A stretch of DNA of 64,000 nt, from positions 1 to 64,000 of the forward strand of contig JAHUUM010000010.1 of assembly GCA_019218445.1 (NCBI GenBank). Reading direction: 5' to 3'. This stretch comes from Weeksellaceae bacterium TAE3-ERU29. GTDB lineage: Bacteria; Bacteroidota; Bacteroidia; Flavobacteriales; Weeksellaceae. Below are positions 9,262 to 17,064 of the stretch, piece after piece. Under the pieces are notes generated by a model. That model was not told the DNA's origin, did no database searches, and worked only from the letters and a program-made list of their open reading frames with translations. The position numbers and the translations under genes are program-made. Position 1 is the stretch's first letter. Each line of letters starts with the position of its first letter.

Positions 9262-9891
9262 CTAATTATTTACCCAAATTTCTAAACTCTCGCTTATTCG
9301 GTCAGCTTCTTGTTTTATGTTTTTTTTGGAAAACTCAGAAAGCTTATTAATTCTCTCTATAAAAAAAGCATCTACACGATTTTTAATAGCTTCTTCTGTT
9401 GTCGTATATTCTGCTCCGTTTATCCAAATTGCAATATCGTTTATTCCTTTATTTTTTAAATATTCATAACTTAAAAGTGTATGATTAATACTGCCTAAAT
9501 AATGTTTTGTAACAAGAATTACTTTATCGGTTGGCTTAATTAAATCTGCTATATTTTCCTTATTATTTATAGGAACTAACAGTCCGCCTGCACCTTCTAT
9601 TATTAAATGATTATTGGTTTTTGGACGTTCAATTTTATCTATTTCTATAAAAATATTATCTATTTCCGCAGAAGCATGAGGCGATAAAGGAGTGTTTAAT
9701 CGATAGCTTTCTCGGTGAAAAGTCGTTTTTAAATTAGAAACCATTTTTTGAACTTTAATAGTATCAGAATTTTCTAAATCTCCTGATTGAATAGGTTTCC
9801 AATAATCAGCCTGTAATGCTTCTACTGCAACAGCAGCTGCAATGGTTTTTCCTACTTCGGTCCCAATTCCTGTGATAAATATATTTTTCAT
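9262..9891 (-). CDS. bioD: Dethiobiotin synthase
   Basis: ATP-dependent carboxylation and ring closure of diaminopelargonic acid to dethiobiotin, the penultimate step of biotin synthesis. P-loop GIGTEVGKT lies at residues 8-16, the substrate-binding segment KPIQSGDLENSDT at about 32-44, and the second conserved block IIEGAGGLLVPI at about 97-108. Length 209 is normal. Its start overlaps the bioF stop codon by 4 bases, so the two are translated as a pair. Other bio genes are not in this window. Confidence 0.94.
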   Translation of the reverse strand: MKNIFITGIGTEVGKTIAAAVAVEALQADYWKPIQSGDLENSDTIKVQKMVSNLKTTFHRESYRLNTPLSPHASAEIDNIFIEIDKIERPKTNNHLIIEGAGGLLVPINNKENIADLIKPTDKVILVTKHYLGSINHTLLSYEYLKNKGINDIAIWINGAEYTTTEEAIKNRVDAFFIERINKLSEFSKKNIKQEADRISESLEIWVNN

Positions 9892-10979
9892 TTCAAAGAA
9901 TTTATCGAATTAAATAATAAATCTATTTCTTCTTTTGTATTATAGCTATGCAAAGTTATTCTAATTCTCTCTTTTCCCATAGGAACGGTAGGAGAAAATA
10001 TAGTTTTAACAGCAATATCTTTTTCATCTAAAACATTGCTTAAACTTTTTAAATCCTCAATATTCCCTAAAATTCCTTGAATAGCAAAATTAGAATCTAA
10101 AAAACTAAAATTATCTTCAGTTTCTTTAATTTTACCTTGGAAATACTTTATATTTTCGTTTAAATTCTTCTTTTCTTTTTCTGACTGATCTAATAAAGTA
10201 TGAGCTTGTTGCATCACCTCTAATTCGGCATTGCTCATGGCTGTGGTATAAATAAACGGACGTGCAAAATTGACTAAAAATTCTTTTAATTCTTTACTTC
10301 CTGTAACTACTGCCCCATGCGTACCCAAAGCTTTCCCGAAAGTATGAACACGAGCGAAAATTTCATTTGAGTAATTTTCATAAATACCTTTTCCGTTTCT
10401 GCCTAAAGCCCCTGTAGAATGAGCTTCGTCTAAAATAATAAACCAATTATTTTTATGGCAAGCCTCTAAAATTTCAGGATTTACCTCATCGCCGTCCATA
10501 CTGTAAATTCCTTCTGTCACAACAAATACGCTACCCGAACTTTTTTTAGATTTTAAAATTAAATCTTCTAAATCATTATGTTTGAATTTATAGCTTTTGG
10601 CATTACTCAACCTTAAACCGTCTCTCAAAGAAGCGTGAATCAATTCATCGTACAATATTGTATCTCCGCGTTGCGGAATCGCAGACAAAACCGCCAAATT
10701 TGCTGTGTATCCCGAATTAAATATTAAAGAAGATTCAACATTATAAAAATCGGCAAGAAAATTCTCCACTTCCTCGCAAAAAACAGAATTCCCCGAAATC
10801 AATCGTGAACCTGTACTCCCGGAATGTGACTGTGTAGTTTTAAATTTATTTAATTTTTTAGCTATTCCTAAATAATCATTAGAGAAAAAATCAACTTTAT
10901 TATCATATATTTTTAATTCTCTATAATTCTCGAGTGTTTTTCTTTCTTCTATTAGTTTTTTTGCTTTTTCGGGAAACAT
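9888..10979 (-). CDS. bioF: 8-amino-7-oxononanoate synthase (BioF-type PLP enzyme)
   Basis: PLP-dependent alpha-oxoamine synthase that joins pimeloyl thioester and alanine to make 8-amino-7-oxononanoate. Family motifs are FFSNDYLG near residue 31, GSTGSRLISGN, DEAHSTGALGRNG, and HTFGKALGTHG, whose Lys216 is the expected PLP Schiff-base lysine. At 363 residues it is slightly short for the family but complete. The close relative Kbl (amino-oxobutyrate CoA ligase) is hard to exclude from motifs alone. The 4-base overlap with bioD makes BioF the better call. Upstream lies a 547-base non-coding gap with a MITE-like insertion. Confidence 0.9.
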   Translation of the reverse strand: MFPEKAKKLIEERKTLENYRELKIYDNKVDFFSNDYLGIAKKLNKFKTTQSHSGSTGSRLISGNSVFCEEVENFLADFYNVESSLIFNSGYTANLAVLSAIPQRGDTILYDELIHASLRDGLRLSNAKSYKFKHNDLEDLILKSKKSSGSVFVVTEGIYSMDGDEVNPEILEACHKNNWFIILDEAHSTGALGRNGKGIYENYSNEIFARVHTFGKALGTHGAVVTGSKELKEFLVNFARPFIYTTAMSNAELEVMQQAHTLLDQSEKEKKNLNENIKYFQGKIKETEDNFSFLDSNFAIQGILGNIEDLKSLSNVLDEKDIAVKTIFSPTVPMGKERIRITLHSYNTKEEIDLLFNSINSLK

Positions 10980-11116
10980 AAGTTTTTTATTATTAAATAC
11001 CTTCTGCCATAAGAGCAGAGGAGAATATTTATGTAAAGTTATAGATTTTTAGACTCAAAACTTAACTTTTTTTAAAAAGTGCTTATTATATGAGGTAGTA
11101 ATTACTAAATTTTTAC

Positions 11117-11364
11117 AGAAGATAACCTGTTGTGCATTATAATATTTTTCGAGAGCGAAAACCCTTATATGATACTCTTTTTCCAAATATTTAAAGAACT
11201 TTCCTCAAGGGGATAATTTTGAAAGTAATTTAGCCTCTACTTGCGTTCTGATTTTCCCTTGAGGGGAAGTTTGCGAGAGTAGAGTATGTGAAAAAGGGGT
11301 ATTTTATTACAAAAAAAAGATTTTAATTCTTATTCTAAACAAAATGCACAACTGGTAGAAGATA
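11117..11364 (+). mobile_element. MITE-like insertion, copy A, with 8-bp target duplication
   Basis: A 232-base element (11125-11356) starts ACCTGTTGTGCATT and ends AATGCACAACTGGT. These ends are inverted repeats matching at 13 of 14 positions. AGAAGATA flanks it perfectly on both sides (11117-11124 and 11357-11364), the footprint of a transposition event. No open reading frame of useful size lies inside, so it is non-autonomous. Inside are further inverted segments (AACTTTCCTCAAGGG near 11200 facing CCCTTGAGGGGAAG near 11260) that could fold into a hairpin. A second copy in the same orientation lies at 28397-28622. The rest of the 10980-11526 gap shows only AT-rich sequence and a rimO promoter box. 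Confidence 0.85.
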
Positions 11365-11499
11365 TAGTTATTTTGTCAGCTAAAAAAATATTTAAGAAAT
11401 TTAAAAGTTATTAATATTTATGTTTTAAATATGTAAAAGAAAGCTATAAATAGTCGAGATATATTCCTTACTTAAAATCATTCTAAACTTAATATTCCT

Positions 11500-11507
11500 T
11501 AGCTTTG
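11500..11507 (+). promoter_or_regulatory. -7 promoter box of rimO
   Basis: TAGCTTTG matches TANNTTTG and ends 19 bases before the rimO ATG. No convincing TTG element is visible upstream. Confidence 0.5.
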
Positions 11508-11526
11508 CACGTTCAAATGATAGTAT

Positions 11527-12837
11527 ATGCGCACGAAATCAACAGGTAAGAAGAAAATAAATATTGTAACGCTTGGGTGTTCTAAAAACATTTATGATTC
11601 TGAGGTGCTTATGGGGCAACTCAAAGCAAACGGAAAAGATGTTGCTCATGAACAAAAATACGGCGATATAATCGTTATTAATACCTGTGGTTTTATAGAA
11701 AACGCAAAAGAGGAATCTATAAATACTATTCTTAATTACGTTCAGTTAAAACAAGAGGGAGTTGTAGAAAAAGTCTTCGTTACGGGTTGCTTATCAGAAA
11801 GATACAAACCGGATTTAGAAAAAGAAATTCCGGACGTTAATCAGTATTTCGGAACGCGAGATTTACCATTGCTTTTAAAAGCCTTAGGCGCTGATTATAA
11901 ACACGAATTGGTAGGTGAGCGTCTTACCACAACGCCTAGACATTTTGCTTATTTAAAGATTGCCGAAGGTTGCGACAGACCTTGTTCTTTTTGTGCTATT
12001 CCGCTCATGAGAGGAAAACATAAATCTACTCCGATTGAGGATTTGGTTACAGAAGCAAAAAAATTGGCGAAAAAAGGAACTAAAGAATTAATCTTAATCG
12101 CTCAGGATTTAACTTATTACGGATTAGACCTTTATAAAAAAAGAGCTTTGGCTGATTTATTAAAAGAATTGGTAAAAGTAGAAGGTATTGAATGGATTCG
12201 TTTGCATTATGCATTCCCGACAGGCTTCCCCGAAGATGTTTTAGAAGTGATTAAAAATGAGCCAAAAGTTTGTAATTATATAGATATTCCTTTGCAACAT
12301 ATTTCTACTTCTGTTTTAAAATCAATGAGAAGAGGTACTACCAAAGAAAAAACCAATCGACTATTAGACGAGTTTAGAAAAAAAGTGCCGAATATGGCGA
12401 TTAGAACAACGCTTATCTGTGGTTATCCGGGAGAAACTGAAGAGGATTTCCAAGAAATGAAAGAGTGGGTAAGAACACAAAGATTTGATAGATTAGGTTG
12501 TTTCACTTATTCTCACGAAGAAAATACGCATGCTTATAATTTGGAAGATGATGTTCCACAAAAAGTAAAAGAAAGACGAGTTGAAGAAATAATGGAAGTT
12601 CAATCTCAAATTTCTTGGGAATTAAATCAGGAAAAAATAGGCAAAACTTTTAGAGTTTTAATCGATAGAAAAGAAGGTGATTACTTTATAGGTCGTACCG
12701 AATTTGATTCGCCTGATGTAGATAATGAGGTACTTATAAATGCCGAAGAAATCTATTTACCTATCGGGGATTTTGTGGATGTGAAAATTAAAGATGCCTC
12801 AGAATTTGATTTATTTGGAGAAGTTATAAATGATTAA
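11527..12837 (+). CDS. rimO: Ribosomal protein S12 methylthiotransferase RimO
   Basis: Radical SAM enzyme that adds a methylthio group to an aspartate of ribosomal protein S12. The N-terminal UPF0004 domain carries the first cluster cysteines (Cys18 in TLGCSKN, then the Cys in INTCGF and in TGCLSE). The radical SAM cluster is C-x3-C-x2-C in CDRPCSFCAIP at about residues 149-159. A C-terminal TRAM domain closes the protein (about 370-436). The RimO-type LMRGKHKS after the cluster separates it from MiaB. Length 436 is normal. It has its own promoter box and no co-directional partner close upstream. Confidence 0.96.
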   Translation: MRTKSTGKKKINIVTLGCSKNIYDSEVLMGQLKANGKDVAHEQKYGDIIVINTCGFIENAKEESINTILNYVQLKQEGVVEKVFVTGCLSERYKPDLEKEIPDVNQYFGTRDLPLLLKALGADYKHELVGERLTTTPRHFAYLKIAEGCDRPCSFCAIPLMRGKHKSTPIEDLVTEAKKLAKKGTKELILIAQDLTYYGLDLYKKRALADLLKELVKVEGIEWIRLHYAFPTGFPEDVLEVIKNEPKVCNYIDIPLQHISTSVLKSMRRGTTKEKTNRLLDEFRKKVPNMAIRTTLICGYPGETEEDFQEMKEWVRTQRFDRLGCFTYSHEENTHAYNLEDDVPQKVKERRVEEIMEVQSQISWELNQEKIGKTFRVLIDRKEGDYFIGRTEFDSPDVDNEVLINAEEIYLPIGDFVDVKIKDASEFDLFGEVIND

Positions 12838-12898
12838 TTAAATTTAGGCTAAAGATTTTCATAACTTTACATATATTTGTTGTTTATAAAATTAATCA

Positions 12899-13456
12899 AT
12901 GGTTAAACAAGTAATTATAAAATCAAGCTTAATTCTATTTTTAATTACGATGTTAATATTTGGCATCGTTCAAATTTTATTCAGAACACAAGAGTATTTT
13001 CAGATTTCAGATTTTCAATATCTTTTGGCTACTTCTGTTTCCAACGCCTTTATAATTACAAGTATCTACGCCATTGTTGCTGCCTATAATATGCTTACCC
13101 AAACAAAAAAACAGCAACTTAGCTTTTTTAAAGTATTTGGGTTATGTTTCAGTCCGGGAGTAATAGCCGGTTTTCTAAGTTTAGCCGTTATTTTTCTAAT
13201 ATTTAATAATTATTTTCCGGAAGGAGTAGAACAGTTGAAAAATGAATATTTAGACTACAGTTTATTACAGTACAAAAATGAGGCATCTTACGAGGAAGCT
13301 GCAAAAATCATTAATTCTGACGCCGTTAGAAATACTAATATATTAAATTCCAGAACTTTTATATTAGCTTCATTAATCATTGTATTTTTCAATTTTTCAT
13401 TAGGTCTGATGATGGCTTTCTTATGGAAAGTAAAAACTACCCCCACTAAACGCTAA
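12899..13456 (+). CDS. DUF4199 membrane protein
   Basis: Small integral membrane protein with four hydrophobic helices (about 9-28, 40-62, 76-104 and 150-177) and a polar stretch of about 40 residues between the third and fourth. The arrangement and its place directly before a family 2 glycosyltransferase match DUF4199 proteins of Flavobacteriia, whose function is unknown. The stop codon lies 4 bases before the glycosyltransferase start, so the two are co-expressed. A role in glycolipid or envelope glycan handling is only an inference from this pairing. Confidence 0.82.
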   Translation: MVKQVIIKSSLILFLITMLIFGIVQILFRTQEYFQISDFQYLLATSVSNAFIITSIYAIVAAYNMLTQTKKQQLSFFKVFGLCFSPGVIAGFLSLAVIFLIFNNYFPEGVEQLKNEYLDYSLLQYKNEASYEEAAKIINSDAVRNTNILNSRTFILASLIIVFFNFSLGLMMAFLWKVKTTPTKR

Positions 13457-13460
13457 TTAT

Positions 13461-14426
13461 ATGAATCTTTCGGTTGTTATTCCATTACTTAACGAGCAAG
13501 ATTCTTTAGAAGAACTGCATCGACGAATATCTGAAACTATTGAAAATCAACTACCCGAAATCAGTTATGAAATTATTTTTATAGATGACGGAAGTAGCGA
13601 TTCTTCTTGGAAAGTTATTTCTAATTTAAGCAGTGCTTTTCCTGAAGTGAGAGGAATTAAATTCAGAAAAAACTATGGAAAAGCCCAAGCTCTGAATGCT
13701 GCATTTGTAAAAGCTAAAGGGAACGTAGTTGTCACAATGGATGCGGATTTACAAGATTTCCCTGAAGAGATTCCAACTTTATATAATCGAATTTTAAACG
13801 AAAATTTAGATCTTATTTCGGGTTGGAAACAAAAAAGAAAAGACCCTGTTTTAACTAAAAATATCCCATCTAAATTATTCAATGGTGTAGCTAGAAAAAC
13901 AAGCGGATTACATTTACACGATTTTAATTGCGGACTAAAAGCTTATAGAAAAGACTTAGTAAAATCTATAAAATTGCGTAGCGATATGCACCGCTATATT
14001 CCTGTTTTAGCAAAAAATGCAGGGTTCACTAAGATTGATGAACAACGTGTGCAACATGCCGCAAGAAAGCACGGAACTTCTAAATTTGGTACAAGTAGAT
14101 TTGTAAATGGATTTTTAGACTTAATTACTCTTTGGTTCGTAGGGAAGTTTGGAGGAAGACCTATGCACTTTTTCGGAGCAGTGGGAACAATAATGTTCAT
14201 TATTGGTTTTTTAACAGCATTAGCGCTTGGTGCTCAAAAATTATACTTTTTATCACAAGGGATTCCTGCAAGATTAGTAACCGACAACGCTTGGTTTTAT
14301 ATTTCTTTAACCTCTATGATTATTGGCTCTCAGTTATTTTTATCGGGCTTTGTGGCAGAACTTGTAGTTAGAACTCGAGAAGATAAAATTGAATACCAAG
14401 TTGAAGAAGAGTTGAACTTTGACTAA
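13461..14426 (+). CDS. Family 2 glycosyltransferase with membrane anchor
   Basis: GT-A fold glycosyltransferase of the dolichol-phosphate mannose synthase / DPM1-like group. The catalytic domain is residues 1-225: VVIPLLNEQDSLEELHRR at the start, IIFIDDGSSDSS for the nucleotide site, and MDADLQDFPEEIP with the metal-binding Asp residues. Two transmembrane helices follow (about 235-258 and 271-298), as in the GtrB/ArnC type that loads a sugar onto undecaprenyl phosphate at the inner membrane. Length 321 fits that group. It is preceded by the DUF4199 gene with a 4-base gap. The sugar donor cannot be read from sequence. Confidence 0.92.
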   Translation: MNLSVVIPLLNEQDSLEELHRRISETIENQLPEISYEIIFIDDGSSDSSWKVISNLSSAFPEVRGIKFRKNYGKAQALNAAFVKAKGNVVVTMDADLQDFPEEIPTLYNRILNENLDLISGWKQKRKDPVLTKNIPSKLFNGVARKTSGLHLHDFNCGLKAYRKDLVKSIKLRSDMHRYIPVLAKNAGFTKIDEQRVQHAARKHGTSKFGTSRFVNGFLDLITLWFVGKFGGRPMHFFGAVGTIMFIIGFLTALALGAQKLYFLSQGIPARLVTDNAWFYISLTSMIIGSQLFLSGFVAELVVRTREDKIEYQVEEELNFD

Positions 14427-14529
14427 TTTTCTTAAATAATACTCTTTCAAACAAATAATAGAAAACTTTTCTAATAAAATATTAGTTTATTCTTTATTTT
14501 TTAGCTAAATTTAGGGTTAAAATAAAAGA

Positions 14530-15237
14530 ATGAAAAAACTATTTTTACTATTTTTAATTGGCTTTTGTTTAACCTCGTGTAAAAAAGGAATCACAGGAGA
14601 AGGAACTGCCGATATTGCTCAAGATTATAAAATCAGTAATTTTACTGAGATTGAAGCTAAAGGAATCTTTAAATTAATGCTTGTAGAAAGCGACTCTACA
14701 TATGTAAGTGTTCAAACACACGAGAATTTAATCCAAAATATGGATATCTCAACTTCAGGAAATACTTTAAAAATTTCTGAAAAAAAAGGTGTTGATAGTT
14801 TTGAATCTTATGAGGTATATGTATATTATAATCAGCCAATAGAGGAAATCAGTATAGATGGTAAAATATTGTTAGAATCCGCAGGCGTTTTCAGAGGGAA
14901 TGAATTAGATCTGGAAACTAAAGACAACTCCAGAATAGATTTGTTTAATGTGGATTTAAAACAGTTAGATATTGAGGCAGAAGAAAACTCAGAAATTACA
15001 CTACAAGGGAATACTACTAAATTAAATATAAAAAAGGCTAAGGGAACTACAGTTTTAAATTTATCAGACTTGGTTTCAAGTGTGGTAAATGTAAACCTAT
15101 CAGACGAAGCTAAAGTAAAAATCAATGTAGTAAATGAGCTAAATGGTAGAGTTCAAAATAACGCATCTTTAGAGTATTTTGGTAATCCTAAAAAAGATGT
15201 GGATGTAAAAGAAAGAGGAATAATTAAAAATAATTAA
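14530..15237 (+). CDS. DUF2807 (head GIN domain) lipoprotein
   Basis: Exported lipoprotein with a signal sequence and lipobox LTSC (Cys17). The rest is the DUF2807 right-handed beta-helix type, seen as repeated short strands with alternating hydrophobic residues (for example LDLETKDNSRIDLFNVDLKQ, then LDIEAEENSEITLQG). The phase starting EIEAKGIFKLMLVESD is the family's N-terminal signature. Length 235 is normal. The function of this common Bacteroidota family is unknown; adhesion or envelope upkeep has been suggested for relatives. It ends 4 bases before the phosphohexomutase gene, so co-transcription is likely. Confidence 0.86.
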   Translation: MKKLFLLFLIGFCLTSCKKGITGEGTADIAQDYKISNFTEIEAKGIFKLMLVESDSTYVSVQTHENLIQNMDISTSGNTLKISEKKGVDSFESYEVYVYYNQPIEEISIDGKILLESAGVFRGNELDLETKDNSRIDLFNVDLKQLDIEAEENSEITLQGNTTKLNIKKAKGTTVLNLSDLVSSVVNVNLSDEAKVKINVVNELNGRVQNNASLEYFGNPKKDVDVKERGIIKNN

Positions 15238-15241
15238 AAAT

Positions 15242-16951
15242 ATGAATGCATTAGATAAAGCAAAATTATGGTTAAGTGATGCTTACGATGAAGAAACTCG
15301 TAAAGCAATACAATTAATGATTGATGAAAACGGAACTGAATTACAAGAATCTTTTTATAAAGATTTAGAGTTCGGAACCGGAGGTATGCGTGGAATTATG
15401 GGAGTAGGTACAAACCGATTAAACAGATATACTTTAGGAGCAGCTACACAAGGACTTGCCAATTATTTAAAAAAGCAGTTTCCGGGAAAAGAATTAAAAG
15501 TAGCTGTAGCTCATGACGTAAGAAATAATAGTAGAGAGTTTATGCAAATCGTAGCTGATGTTCTTTCTGCTAACGATATTAAAACATATATTTTTGATAG
15601 TTTCAGACCCACACCGGAGCTTTCTTTCGCAGTAAGACATTTAGAATGTGATGCGGGTATTGTTTTAACAGCGTCTCATAATCCGCCAGAATACAACGGA
15701 TATAAAGCCTATTGGAATGACGGAGCTCAAGTGGTGCCACCACATGATAATGGTATTATTGAAGAAGTAAGTAAAATAAAAGTAGAAAATATAAATTTTA
15801 AAGCTAAAGAAGATTTAATAGAAGTTTTGCCTAATGAAATAGATTTAGCTTTCATAGAAAAAGCAGTTAAATACGGATCCAGAGATGATAAAACAGGATA
15901 TGATGATTTAAAAATAGTTTTTACTTCTATTCACGGAACATCTATAGCTATTACTCCGGATGCATTAAAAGCTGCAGGGTTTAAAAATGTATATGTTGTA
16001 GAAGAACAGGCAGTGCCTAATGGAAATTTCCCAACCGTAAAATCACCTAATCCTGAAGAGCCTGAAGCTCTTAAGATGGCTTTAGATTTAGCTGAAAAAG
16101 TAAATGCAGATATCGTAATCGGTACAGATCCTGATGCCGATAGAATAGGTATTGCAGTAAGAGATTTGGAAGGAAAAATGGTTTTATTAAACGGAAACCA
16201 AACCAATACTGTATTTACTGACTTTTTATTGAATGAACTACAAGAAGAAAATAGAATTAACGGAAAACAGTTTATAGGTTCAACTATTGTAACTTCTGAT
16301 ATTTTCTTTGATTTAGCAGATAAATACGGTGTAGAGTGCAAAGCAGGTTTAACAGGCTTTAAATGGATAGGTAAAATGATTCGTGAAACAGAAGGGCAAG
16401 AAAAATTTGTTTGCGGAGGAGAAGAAAGCTTCGGGTTTATGGTAGATGACTTTGTAAGAGATAAAGACTCTGTAACTTCTACAATACTTGCTTGCCACAT
16501 AGCTGCAAAGGCAAAAGCCAATGACAGTAGTTTCTATAAAGAGCTGATCAAGATTTATGGTAAAACAAAATGTTATCAAGAATCTTTAATTTCTATTGTA
16601 AAACCGGGAATTTCCGGAGCAGAAGAAATTAGCAAAATGATGTCTGACTGGAGAGAAAATCCACCAAAATCATTTAATAATTCTCCGGTAGTCACTATGA
16701 ACGATTATTCTGAAGGTTATTCTTTAGACATAAAAACAGGAGAAAAAACAGCAATTGATTTACCAAAATCTAACGTGCTTATTTTCTATACGGAAGACGG
16801 AACTAAAGTTGCTGCAAGACCAAGTGGAACAGAGCCTAAAATCAAATTCTATTTCTCTGTAAAAGAAAACTTAGATAATATAGAAGATTATGATAAAGTA
16901 AAAGAAAAACTTTTACAAAGAATTGAAAATGTAAAAAAAGAATTAAATTAA
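15242..16951 (+). CDS. Phospho-sugar mutase (phosphoglucomutase / phosphomannomutase)
   Basis: Alpha-D-phosphohexomutase that moves phosphate between C1 and C6 of hexoses through a phosphoserine. The active-site loop TASHNPPEYNGYKAYW begins at residue 143, with catalytic Ser145. The metal-binding loop is GTDPDADRIGIAV at about 294-306, the sugar-binding loop is CGGEESFGF, and the C-terminal phosphate-binding loop is ARPSGTEPKIKFY. Length 569 fits the long PgcA-like branch found in Bacteroidota and Firmicutes. It probably shares a transcript with the DUF2807 gene and is closed by a strong terminator. Substrate preference (glucose, mannose or both) is not determinable. Confidence 0.94.
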   Translation: MNALDKAKLWLSDAYDEETRKAIQLMIDENGTELQESFYKDLEFGTGGMRGIMGVGTNRLNRYTLGAATQGLANYLKKQFPGKELKVAVAHDVRNNSREFMQIVADVLSANDIKTYIFDSFRPTPELSFAVRHLECDAGIVLTASHNPPEYNGYKAYWNDGAQVVPPHDNGIIEEVSKIKVENINFKAKEDLIEVLPNEIDLAFIEKAVKYGSRDDKTGYDDLKIVFTSIHGTSIAITPDALKAAGFKNVYVVEEQAVPNGNFPTVKSPNPEEPEALKMALDLAEKVNADIVIGTDPDADRIGIAVRDLEGKMVLLNGNQTNTVFTDFLLNELQEENRINGKQFIGSTIVTSDIFFDLADKYGVECKAGLTGFKWIGKMIRETEGQEKFVCGGEESFGFMVDDFVRDKDSVTSTILACHIAAKAKANDSSFYKELIKIYGKTKCYQESLISIVKPGISGAEEISKMMSDWRENPPKSFNNSPVVTMNDYSEGYSLDIKTGEKTAIDLPKSNVLIFYTEDGTKVAARPSGTEPKIKFYFSVKENLDNIEDYDKVKEKLLQRIENVKKELN

Positions 16952-16970
16952 GAGTTTTAATTTAATTGTT

Positions 16971-17001
16971 AAAATCGTCTCAGTTTGGGACGATTTTTTT
17001 A
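16971..17001 (+). terminator. Terminator after the phosphohexomutase gene
   Basis: Eleven-pair stem (16971-16981 with 16987-16997, one G-T pair, loop AGTTT) ending in a run of T. It separates this transcript from mfd. Confidence 0.85.
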
Positions 17002-17049
17002 TTCTATAATCAATATTAATAAAATACTTTCCAACTTAATTCTAATTAT

Positions 17050-17057
17050 TATCTTTG
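17050..17057 (+). promoter_or_regulatory. -7 promoter box of mfd
   Basis: TATCTTTG matches the consensus exactly and ends 7 bases before the TTG start codon, so the mRNA would be nearly leaderless. It also limits how far upstream the start can be. Confidence 0.55.
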
Positions 17058-17064
17058 CCTTGTT

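Noticed and set aside
14832-15125. Minus-strand frame of 97 codons
   Set aside because: Antisense of the repetitive DUF2807 region; serine-rich, low-complexity content is a by-product.
15931-16521. Minus-strand frame of 196 codons
   Set aside because: Antisense to the highly conserved phosphohexomutase active-site region; no recognisable protein.
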